9,910 nt of DNA, from NCBI GenBank assembly GCA_007120745.1, contig SKNC01000076.1, forward strand, positions 1 through 9,910. Direction: 5' to 3'. The notes below the pieces were generated by a model that searched no databases, had not been told where the DNA came from, and saw only the letters and a program-made list of their open reading frames with translations. Shown one piece after another: positions 1 to 5,757 of the stretch (its first letter is position 1; every line of letters starts with the position of its first letter). Position numbers and translations under genes: made by a program. Source of the stretch: Bacillota bacterium. GTDB taxonomy: Bacteria; Bacillota; Dethiobacteria; SKNC01.

Positions 1-341
1 ATATCAATAATATCATTTCTAATCTTTGGCATCTTGGACTCCAGTTCCTCCTGCAGCTCCTCCTCATGGTAGGCTGCCGTCATGGTTACCTTCAGGTAGC
101 GCCGGTGGTCCGGTCCCGCCAGATTTACCACAAAACTATCAAATACATATTCATACTCCGGAGAAGGTTCCTCCGGTTCCCCCTGAGCCTGTCCCCCAAA
201 GGGATTGAGAAAGTGAAACGCTGCTGCTCCCCCTGCTGCAGCCAAGAATATGAATACAACAACAACTATAATAATCCACTTTTTAGAAGAGCCTTTTCTT
301 TTTTCTTTTCCTTCTTTTTTTTCCTCTTTTTCTTCCAACAT
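1..341 (-). CDS. fliL: FliL, flagellar basal-body/stator-associated membrane protein (partial, 3' end outside window)
   Basis: The gene starts at ATG 341 and runs off the left edge, leaving 113 complete codons. FliL is a single-pass inner-membrane protein that sits around the stator and supports MotA/MotB function. The visible part has a very charged Lys/Glu N-terminus (residues 1-21), one membrane helix (about 22-45, beginning WIIIVVVVFIF) and then the extracellular start of the FliL domain (YVFDSFVVNLAG, about 65-76; RRYLKVTMTA, about 80-89), which is the typical FliL beta-strand pattern. A clear site AAAGGGGGAAATA precedes the ATG. It lies 11 bp after motB, the usual motA-motB-fliL order. 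The N-terminal codons form a 45-nt pure purine run with an A8 stretch. The identity is safe; the C-terminal two-fifths or so are not visible. Confidence 0.93.
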   Translation of the reverse strand, partial: MLEEKEEKKEGKEKRKGSSKKWIIIVVVVFIFLAAAGGAAAFHFLNPFGGQAQGEPEEPSPEYEYVFDSFVVNLAGPDHRRYLKVTMTAAYHEEELQEELESKMPKIRNDIID

Positions 342-352
342 TATTTCCCCCT

Positions 353-1099
353 TTACTCCAGTGCAGATATAACAATATTTACCCGGCGGTTATGAGCCCT
401 TCCTTCAGGGGTGTCATTGGTAGTAATCGGATTGAACTCCCCGTACCCACTGGCCACAAATCGTTCCGGGGCCAGTCCCTTGTGTTCAATCAGGTATCTT
501 ACCACCCGGGTAGCCCTGATCACTGATAGTTCCCAGTTTGATGGAAACATGGGCTGGTTAATGGGAACGTTGTCCGTATGTCCCTCCACCAAAATTTTGT
601 TGGGGAGCTGCTGAAGCACCGTGTTGATGGTGTGCAGCAGTTCCAGGGATTCCGCCTTTAAGTCCGCCCTCCCGGGGTCAAAAAGTACGGCCTCCCGCAT
701 TTCCAGCACAATTCCCCGGTCCTCATAGCGGATTTTAATATCATCGTCCAGTCCCGCATCCTGCAGAAAACTCCTGACGGAAAGGTACACTTCATAAAAC
801 TCGTCAAATATCTCCGCGGCATCCTGGTCTACATCCAAAGCGGGTTCCTTATCCACATCCAGCATGGCATCATCCTCCGGGGTGGAGGGATGACGGCTGC
901 TGTCCAGAATCCCCTGCTCTCGCAAAAAAGTCCCCTGAAGAGAATATATAATTTGTTCAAATTTAATGACATCCAGAACAGAGTAGGAGAATAAAAGAAT
1001 GAAAAAACACAAGAGCAGCGTAACCAAATCCCCGTAAGTAGTCATCCAGGCCGGGGATCCTCCCTGTTCCATTACTGTCTTTTTTCTTTTCCTAGGCAT
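353..1099 (-). CDS. motB: MotB/PomB-type flagellar stator protein
   Basis: This is the ion-channel and peptidoglycan-anchoring half of the stator. Taking ATG 1099 as start gives 248 aa: a basic N-terminus (MPRKRKK), one membrane helix (about 23-42) with the essential ion-binding Asp24 in TTYGDLVTLLL, an acidic linker (about 65-100, with LDVD twice) and a C-terminal OmpA-like domain (about 130-246). The peptidoglycan-binding residues are visible in EGHTDN (172-177), in the NWELS segment (188-192) and in NRRV (237-240). The segment SYSVLDVIKFEQI after the helix resembles sodium-type PomB rather than B. subtilis MotB. The open frame extends to an ATG at 1132 (259 aa), but that start lies 41 bp inside motA and gives an N-terminus unusual for the family; a weak AAGG site does precede it. 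ATG 1099 overlaps motA by 8 bp, suggesting translational coupling. The family is certain and the start fairly sure. Confidence 0.95.
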   Translation of the reverse strand: MPRKRKKTVMEQGGSPAWMTTYGDLVTLLLCFFILLFSYSVLDVIKFEQIIYSLQGTFLREQGILDSSRHPSTPEDDAMLDVDKEPALDVDQDAAEIFDEFYEVYLSVRSFLQDAGLDDDIKIRYEDRGIVLEMREAVLFDPGRADLKAESLELLHTINTVLQQLPNKILVEGHTDNVPINQPMFPSNWELSVIRATRVVRYLIEHKGLAPERFVASGYGEFNPITTNDTPEGRAHNRRVNIVISALE

Positions 1100-1913
1100 G
1101 ATCCGCAGCCATTCCTTCCCGGGAATCTTCATCCGAAGGTGCCTTACTTTCCTCCCGGTCTGCAGGCGGCATAAAGGCCTTCAGCTTGTCCTGCAGAACC
1201 CGGGGATTCACGCCACCCTGGATGCAGATAATCCCTTCAATCATAGCTTCTTTTATCAGCAGCTCCTCATCACTTCTCAGGGTAAGTTTCCCTGCAATGG
1301 GAGATAAAATCAGGTTTGCGAAAAGAACCCCGTAAAACGTGGTTAAAAGGGCTATGGCCATGCCGGGTCCGATGGCCGAAGGATCGTCCAGCTGGATCAG
1401 CATGTTAATCAATCCAATCAGCGTTCCAATCATTCCAAAAGCCGGTGCCAGGCCGGCCCAGGACCGGAATACGTCCTGGCCTATTTTATGCCTCTCCTGA
1501 AGAGAATCCACTTCAATATTTAAAATTTCTTTGATGATTTCGGGATCCATGCCGTCCACCATCATCTGCAGCCCCTTCTTTAAAAATGGATCATCTAAAT
1601 CATGGATGTCATCCTCCAGAGCCAATAGCCCCTCCCGCCTGGCTTTCTGGGCAAGGTCATAAAAGAAAGTGATAATTTCCCGGGGGTTTCTCTGCACCTC
1701 CACAAAAGCCTGCCGGGTAACCTGCACTACCTGTTTCATCTGTCCCAGGCCGAAATTGATAAGAAGGGCACCAAAAGAACCTCCCACGGTAATCATCAGG
1801 GCAGAAGGGCTCCAGAATACCAGGACAGACCCCTGCAAAAGAATGGATCCGATCACCAGTCCTGCTCCAATCACCATGCCCATTACAGTCATTACATCCA
1901 TGCGTTTCATCAT
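1092..1913 (-). CDS. motA: MotA/PomA-type flagellar stator protein (probably sodium-type)
   Basis: This is the four-helix stator subunit that forms the ion channel with MotB and pushes on FliG. At 273 aa the length is normal for the family. Helices lie at about 8-27, 34-55, 149-172 and 182-204. The cytoplasmic loop (56-148) carries the RREGLLALE stretch (92-100), which holds the charged residues that contact FliG. Helix 3 has the conserved Pro157 in GLAPAFGMIGTLIGL. The segment DDPSAIGPGMAIALLTTFYG (176-195) and GVNPR (234-238) are what I remember from PomA and MotP; B. subtilis MotA differs clearly here. I infer a sodium-type stator, not proven. The start is ATG 1913 or the adjacent ATG 1910, both behind AAGGGGGATC. 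The last 8 bp overlap motB. A strong hairpin lies in the gap before the gene, and flbD, common at this place, is missing. Confidence 0.95.
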   Translation of the reverse strand: MMKRMDVMTVMGMVIGAGLVIGSILLQGSVLVFWSPSALMITVGGSFGALLINFGLGQMKQVVQVTRQAFVEVQRNPREIITFFYDLAQKARREGLLALEDDIHDLDDPFLKKGLQMMVDGMDPEIIKEILNIEVDSLQERHKIGQDVFRSWAGLAPAFGMIGTLIGLINMLIQLDDPSAIGPGMAIALLTTFYGVLFANLILSPIAGKLTLRSDEELLIKEAMIEGIICIQGGVNPRVLQDKLKAFMPPADREESKAPSDEDSREGMAADHA

Positions 1914-1929
1914 GATCCCCCTTGTCTTT

Positions 1930-1962
1930 CAGGGGAGCCGGCGGCTGCCGCCGGCTCCCCTG
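1930..1962 (-). promoter_or_regulatory. Perfect 15-bp hairpin between flgE and motA
   Basis: Two 15-nt arms (1930-1944 and 1948-1962) are exact reverse complements, GC-rich, and separated by a 3-nt loop. In the mRNA the hairpin begins about 21 nt after the flgE stop and ends 16 nt before the motA ATG, a few bases upstream of its ribosome-binding site. No run of U follows on either strand (on the mRNA side the next bases are AAAGACAAGGGGG), so it does not look like a standard intrinsic terminator. A role in mRNA processing or 3'-end protection, partial attenuation, or control of motA translation is possible; the sequence alone cannot decide. Confidence 0.75.
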
Positions 1963-1983
1963 CACACTCTCACCTTCTATTTA

Positions 1984-3225
1984 TTACCGCTTAATATTCA
2001 CCACTTCCACCAGCATCTCATCAGAGGTACTTATCACCCGGGAATTGGCCTGGAATGCCCGGGAGGTGGTAATCATTTCCGTAAACTCATTCACCAGGTC
2101 CACGTTGGACATCTCCAGGGTGGACCCTTCTATAGTCCCCAATCCCTGCTCTCCCGCCTGACCCACCAGGGCCTGTCCGGAGTTGGCCGAGGGAACCCAC
2201 AGGTTGTTGGCCATCTTGGTCAGTCCCTCTGGATTGGCAAAAGCTGCCATGGATACTATCCCCAAGTCACGGATCATTCCGTTAGAGTAAATTCCTGTAA
2301 TAGTCCCGGTTTTCCCCACGCTGAAGGAATCCAGCACTCCGGAAGGATACCCGTCCTGATAGCGGGCTAATATATCCATGGGGCCGGACACCTGGGTTAC
2401 GTTAGAAAAATTCAGGTCAAAGACCAGGTCAGCCGCTCCAGTATTTAATACTTCTGCTGAAATAGTAATAGAATCCCCGGTAAATCCGGCAAAACTTCCG
2501 TTTGTTGGGTCAAAAGTAACCTCCGGCAGAGGTTCACCCATATAAGATACCTCATTATACTGCAGATCTACGGTCCAATCGTTTCCATCGGCGGCAACCT
2601 TTGTTAGAACAATATCCACCTCATGCTCAACTCCAAGGGAATCGTACACCCCTGTGGTTATGGTTATTGATTCTCCTTCTTCCCACTGGGCATGCAGGTT
2701 TCCTGCTAATTGAAGCATGGTGGTCGGAGAAGCGATCCGGTCACTCCCTATGGGAATGTGCAGATGCCCTAAGGGTCCATCCATATCCACTACTCCCTGA
2801 GCATCAGCCATCCAGCCCTGCAGCCGGTACCCGGTACCAGATTGAACCAGTATACCATCCGGCCCCAGGTTAAAAGACCCGTCCCGGGTATAATAATTTG
2901 AAAGCCCGTCATTCACCATGAAAAAACCGCTTCCCTGGATGGCCAGGTCCGTACTTCTCCCGGTAGCCTGCAGGCTTCCCTGGGTATGGTTGTTGGTGAT
3001 GGAGGCAATATTCATCCCCAACCCCACCTGCAGGGGGTTGGTTCCTCCCCGGTTGTCCTGAGGGCCGCCGGCTCCCCTGAGGGTCTGGCTTAATATATCT
3101 TGAAACAGCACCGAACCGCCTTTAAAGGCAGTGGTATTTACATTGGAAATATTGTTCCCAATCACATCCATTTTGGTTTGATGGTTCCGCATACCGGAAA
3201 CCGCTGAATATAATGATCTTTGCAT
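1984..3225 (-). CDS. flgE: Flagellar hook protein FlgE
   Basis: This is the structural protein of the hook, exported by the flagellar type III apparatus and polymerised under the FlgD cap. At 413 aa it is near the usual size. The N-terminal rod/hook motif is clear: MQRSLYSAVSGMRNHQ, then NNISNVNTTAFK (24-35). The conserved C-terminal helix is also present: LEMSNVDLVNEFTEMI (about 370-385) followed by the SRAFQANSRVI segment. The middle (about 100-330) holds the surface-exposed hook domains, including an IQGSGFFMV segment near 98-106 that is typical of FlgE/FlgF/FlgG proteins. The flanking flgD and TIGR02530 genes and the length favour the hook protein over the distal rod protein FlgG (about 260 aa). 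ATG 3225 follows a very good AGGAGG site with 8-nt spacing. An 83-bp structured gap separates it from the preceding gene, so it may be expressed at a different level from its neighbours. Confidence 0.96.
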   Translation of the reverse strand: MQRSLYSAVSGMRNHQTKMDVIGNNISNVNTTAFKGGSVLFQDILSQTLRGAGGPQDNRGGTNPLQVGLGMNIASITNNHTQGSLQATGRSTDLAIQGSGFFMVNDGLSNYYTRDGSFNLGPDGILVQSGTGYRLQGWMADAQGVVDMDGPLGHLHIPIGSDRIASPTTMLQLAGNLHAQWEEGESITITTGVYDSLGVEHEVDIVLTKVAADGNDWTVDLQYNEVSYMGEPLPEVTFDPTNGSFAGFTGDSITISAEVLNTGAADLVFDLNFSNVTQVSGPMDILARYQDGYPSGVLDSFSVGKTGTITGIYSNGMIRDLGIVSMAAFANPEGLTKMANNLWVPSANSGQALVGQAGEQGLGTIEGSTLEMSNVDLVNEFTEMITTSRAFQANSRVISTSDEMLVEVVNIKR

Positions 3226-3256
3226 TAAAATGACCTCCTGTTTTTAATTTAATCTA

Positions 3257-3310
3257 GCCGCCTCAATCGGTCAGCGGCCAAACGGCTTCCTCTTAGAGGT
3301 CCGGCCGTTT
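3257..3310 (-). other. Structured gap between the TIGR02530 gene and flgE (two possible hairpins)
   Basis: The 83-bp gap holds two inverted repeats. The first, AAACGGC at 3280-3286 pairing with GCCGTTT at 3304-3310, encloses an inner CCTC/GAGG pair (3289-3292 with 3296-3299) and overlaps the stop codon of the upstream gene. The second is GCCGC (3257-3261) with GCGGC (3274-3278). No U-run follows on the mRNA; the next bases are A-rich (TAGATTAAATTAAAAA) and then the flgE ribosome-binding site. A full terminator is therefore unlikely. The structures could affect mRNA stability or flgE dosage. Confidence 0.45.
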
Positions 3311-3680
3311 ACTTAATAAATACTGCGCTGTCGACATTGGTAAACACCCTGTCCTTCAGGCCCTCCTGCCCTACGGCGGTAATTACCGTGCGCTTGTCCA
3401 CGCTGGCCACCAGCACCAGGTTCTCACAAATCAAGAGAGTCTCCCGGGCTCCTTTCTTCTCCGCCTGGTCCAGGGCTTCCCCGAGCTTCTGCAGCTGCCC
3501 TGACTCCAGGGCCAGCTCCCTCTGCTTCAAGCGTTCCAGGGCATGCCCTGAAAACTTGATTCCCGAAGCCCGCTGTAAGTGTTCTTGAAACCCTTCCCCC
3601 GGCTTTGGACTTCTTTTGGCAGCCGGCTGTGCCGGACCGGTCAGGGGAGGGATATAGTTCAAGTCCACCTTCTTATTCAT
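3309..3680 (-). CDS. Conserved flagellar operon protein (TIGR02530 / Flagellar_put type)
   Basis: This is a small conserved protein of unknown biochemical role, found between flgD and flgE in many Bacillota flagellar operons. From ATG 3680 it has 123 aa. The N-terminus (1-35) is Pro-rich and looks flexible. The conserved part follows: IKFSGHALERLKQRELAL (41-58), then a helical region with KKGARETLLICENLVLVASV (75-94), then RTVITAV (97-103) and RVFTNVDSAVFI (111-122). These blocks match what I know of the family. The open frame extends to GTG 3689, but GTG is itself part of the GGAGGTGAT ribosome-binding site, so ATG 3680 (8-nt spacing) is the better start; it overlaps flgD by 8 bp. The position suggests a role in hook-cap or hook assembly, but that is inference. 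No signal peptide or membrane helix is seen, so it is probably cytoplasmic or exported by the flagellar apparatus. Confidence 0.9.
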   Translation of the reverse strand: MNKKVDLNYIPPLTGPAQPAAKRSPKPGEGFQEHLQRASGIKFSGHALERLKQRELALESGQLQKLGEALDQAEKKGARETLLICENLVLVASVDKRTVITAVGQEGLKDRVFTNVDSAVFIK

Positions 3681-4095
3681 CAGAATCACCTCCGCTGAAC
3701 ACTTCCCTCAGGGTTCCCAATGGAAAATACTCATTGTTTATCAAAAGCTTCGGTTCAGGTCCCATGTTTACCGACTGAACCCTGCCCTGAATGAGCTCTC
3801 CCGTAGGTTTTTCCACCGTTACGTTCTTATTCAAAAGCCCCAGAGCCCTGATTTCCCCCTGCATGGCACCCAGTTCCGTGACCCTTTCATTCAAAGTAGT
3901 CAGCTGTTCCAGGGAGGAAAGCTGCGCCATCTGGGAGATAAAGTTTTCACCGTCCACGGGGTTTAAGGGGTCCTGATTTCGAAGCTGGGCCACCAGGATT
4001 TGTAAAAACGCGTCCCGGTCCAGTTCTTGTTTTATTCCTTCAGGTTTCTGCTCTCCCTGGGTTTGTGCATATGAATTCACTTCGTTCACTTTCAA
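3673..4095 (-). CDS. flgD: Flagellar hook cap / hook assembly protein FlgD (short form)
   Basis: FlgD caps the growing hook and helps FlgE subunits polymerise. The N-terminal FlgD signature is very clear at about 30-65: DAFLQILVAQLRNQDPLNP followed by FISQMAQLSSLEQL. The rest (about 66-130) has the beta-rich GKNVTV-like pattern, here LLNKNVTVEKPTGELIQGRV. The protein has 140 aa, so it lacks most of the Ig-like C-terminal region of enterobacterial FlgD; short FlgDs are common in Bacillota. Start choice: the longest frame begins at GTG 4104, but this GTG is part of the ribosome-binding sequence AAGGAGGTGA. TTG 4095 lies 8 nt after GGAGG and is the better start; GTG 4089 would be 14 nt away. It follows fliK by a 44-bp gap and overlaps the TIGR02530 gene by 8 bp. 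The family is certain; the start is inferred. Confidence 0.94.
   Translation of the reverse strand: MKVNEVNSYAQTQGEQKPEGIKQELDRDAFLQILVAQLRNQDPLNPVDGENFISQMAQLSSLEQLTTLNERVTELGAMQGEIRALGLLNKNVTVEKPTGELIQGRVQSVNMGPEPKLLINNEYFPLGTLREVFSGGDSDE
3685..3693 (-). promoter_or_regulatory. Ribosome-binding site deciding the start of the TIGR02530 gene
   Basis: The mRNA reads GGAGGTGAT followed by TCTG and ATG 3680. The GGAGG core lies 8 nt before that ATG, while the in-frame GTG at 3689 overlaps the site and cannot be well used with it. Confidence 0.7.
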
Positions 4096-4100
4096 TGGTT

Positions 4101-4110
4101 TCACCTCCTT
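4101..4110 (-). promoter_or_regulatory. Ribosome-binding site of flgD overlapping a decoy GTG
   Basis: The mRNA reads AAGGAGGTGA, then AACCA and TTG at 4095. A GTG in the flgD frame (4104-4102) sits inside this site with no spacing, so it is unlikely to be the start. Confidence 0.7.
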
Positions 4111-4139
4111 ATTACCGTTGTTCCTGACTCCATTGGTTC

Positions 4140-5660
4140 CTACACCAGACAGTCCACCCGGTCTGTATGACCTTTAGGATTTCCAGGTTTCCCATACTCT
4201 CCGGAGCTTTCTTCATCCCCGGGTATTCCTGCGCTTGCCCCGGGTCGTTCCGGGTCCCCGCTAAAATGAAAGCCGGATTGGAATCCTCCCCCGGATGGAA
4301 AGCCGCTGTCCTGCTTGCTTACCTCCACATGAAACTCAACAATTTTTACATTCTGGCTTTCCAGCCTTTCCCGAAGTTGTGACAATCCCGACTGCAGCGC
4401 TTCCTTCACCTGCAGACTTTCTGCCACCAGCCGGGCCCTTACCTGGTCATTTTCTTTCACCAGGGTAATGGTAACCTCTCCCAGGTGCTCCGGCTTCAGC
4501 TGGATTTTCATTTCCGACCGCTCCAGGTGCTGAACCACTTCCAGCTTCTGCACCAGCTGAAATACCAGGTCTTCTCCCTTAACGGGAACTCCCTGGGGGT
4601 TCCCCTGGGATACCTGGGAAACAGCGCTCTGAGAGCTTTCCGGTAAAGTCCCCGGCATCAGGGAAATCCCCTCTGCCCTGCTCATTCCAAAAGCTGCTTT
4701 TCCCGGTTCTCCACGTTCCCAGGGAAGTGTTTCCTTACCTTCCGCTGCTTCCCCGGAGAAAAACCTTTGGCCGGGGGTTTCAAAGAGCTTCTTCATATCC
4801 CCCGAAAGGCCGGGGAAATCACTCGTCCGGATGTATCTCTGTGGTTCTGCTGTACGGGTAAATCCAGGTGATTCTTCTGCCTGGTTAAGGCCGAAGGGGG
4901 TCTTTTCAGCCGCTTTATTCCTGTTTTCTTTTCCCTGTCCCCCGGGAATGCTCCGGATAACATCTTCTGCGGTCTCTGCCTTTTCCCGGGATAACCTTCC
5001 ACTTCCTTTTCCCTCTCCGGGGAACACCTCTTTTTCAGAAGCATCTTCGGTTCCTGTGCCTTCCTTCCCCCCTGCTGATGGAAAAGAAATTTCATCTCCC
5101 CCGGTTTCGGGATCCACCAGGATGCCGGAGTTCACTTCCCCCGGGATGCTTACTCCCATCCCCGGTTTGGCTTCCTTCTTTCCCGAGATCCCGGAATTTA
5201 TCCCCTGTTCTCCGGATAAATCAACCTTGTCTATGCTCCCGGTAACAGGCACCTCTTCCCCGCGGCTCTTAAGGATTTGCAGGGTTTCCGCCAGCTCCCT
5301 GGCCAGCAGGGAAGCGTTTGAGCCGCCCTCCTTTTCCGCTGCTTTCTGGGCTAACCCATGAAGTATTTCCGGATTGAAACCAGGAGGCCCTTCCTCCCCG
5401 GACACCATCACCTGTAATCCCAAAGGAGCTCCCAGGACCCACGGGGTCTTTTCCCCCACTGGATTTTCCTGTTCCTCAGCTTCCCCGAGAAAACCGGGAG
5501 CTTCCATACATTCCTCCTGATCTTCAGCCCCTGGGTGACACCTCATCCAGAAGTGCAAGAATCCCTTTTCACCAAAGGAACAACATGAGTTTGTTTTTGC
5601 CGCATCCCCCGGGCTTTTCGAACCAAAACAGGGATGCTCCGGTATTATGTTGGCCTGCAT
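4140..5660 (-). CDS. fliK: FliK, hook-length control protein
   Basis: FliK is an exported ruler protein. It measures hook length and makes FlhB switch the export apparatus from hook to filament substrates. At 506 aa it is within the wide family range. The C-terminal Flg_hook domain (about 365-452) is clear: LVFQLVQKLEVVQHL, then MKIQLKPEHLGEVTITL (about 384-400), VRARLVAES and LRERLESQNVKIVEFHVEV. A Gly/Ser/Pro-rich tail follows. Residues about 55-360 are low-complexity, rich in Gly, Glu, Lys, Pro and Ser, and probably disordered, as expected for a ruler. The first 51 residues are odd: five cysteines (11, 26, 27, 41, 51) where FliK normally has few. ATG 5660 follows an exceptionally strong ribosome-binding site, so this start is favoured, though Met52 cannot be ruled out. 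A possible promoter lies in the gap upstream. The identity rests on the C-terminal domain and the position between fliJ and flgD. Confidence 0.93.
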   Translation of the reverse strand: MQANIIPEHPCFGSKSPGDAAKTNSCCSFGEKGFLHFWMRCHPGAEDQEECMEAPGFLGEAEEQENPVGEKTPWVLGAPLGLQVMVSGEEGPPGFNPEILHGLAQKAAEKEGGSNASLLARELAETLQILKSRGEEVPVTGSIDKVDLSGEQGINSGISGKKEAKPGMGVSIPGEVNSGILVDPETGGDEISFPSAGGKEGTGTEDASEKEVFPGEGKGSGRLSREKAETAEDVIRSIPGGQGKENRNKAAEKTPFGLNQAEESPGFTRTAEPQRYIRTSDFPGLSGDMKKLFETPGQRFFSGEAAEGKETLPWERGEPGKAAFGMSRAEGISLMPGTLPESSQSAVSQVSQGNPQGVPVKGEDLVFQLVQKLEVVQHLERSEMKIQLKPEHLGEVTITLVKENDQVRARLVAESLQVKEALQSGLSQLRERLESQNVKIVEFHVEVSKQDSGFPSGGGFQSGFHFSGDPERPGASAGIPGDEESSGEYGKPGNPKGHTDRVDCLV

Positions 5661-5666
5661 CTATTT

Positions 5667-5679
5667 ATCACCTCCTTTC
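5667..5679 (-). promoter_or_regulatory. Extended ribosome-binding site of fliK
   Basis: The mRNA reads GAAAGGAGGTGAT, complementary over 13 nt to the 16S rRNA 3' end known from Bacillota (ATCACCTCCTTTC). The GGAGG core is 10 nt before ATG 5660. It is far stronger than the other sites in this operon and supports that start. Confidence 0.75.
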
Positions 5680-5728
5680 CATGTTATTGTTCTCTTATAT
5701 ATACCGCTGCACTTTTATCTACAATTTT

Positions 5729-5757
5729 CTTTTATCACTTCTATTCATGCCTGTCAT
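5729..5757 (-). promoter_or_regulatory. Possible sigma-A-type promoter before fliK
   Basis: Within the 125-bp AT-rich gap (about 30% GC, counted by hand) the minus strand has ATGACA (5757-5752, five of six bases of TTGACA), a 17-bp spacer and TAAAAG (5734-5729, four of six bases of TATAAT) with a TG one base before the -10. It would give a leader of about 60 nt before fliK. A second, weaker pair (TTGTAG, 17 bp, TATATA) lies closer to the gene. No sigma-28 motif of the TAAA/GCCGATAT type is seen. A purely predicted site. Confidence 0.3.

Noticed and set aside
1930..1962. Hairpin read as an intrinsic transcription terminator
   Set aside because: No T-run follows on either strand, and motA, motB and fliL continue in the same direction with normal spacing.
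1669..2370. 233-codon plus-strand open frame across the motA-flgE gap
   Set aside because: It runs antisense to motA and flgE, crosses the hairpin, has no ribosome-binding site and gives a sequence rich in His/Pro/Gly with no family resemblance. It mirrors the codon use of the minus-strand genes.
4793..5095. 100-codon second frame on the fliK strand
   Set aside because: It lies wholly inside fliK in another frame, with basic low-complexity content, and fliK itself is intact through this stretch, so no frameshift is indicated.
4831..5361. 176-codon plus-strand open frame opposite fliK
   Set aside because: It is a shadow of the low-complexity Gly/Glu/Pro codons of fliK; the product is Ser/Pro-rich with no known pattern.
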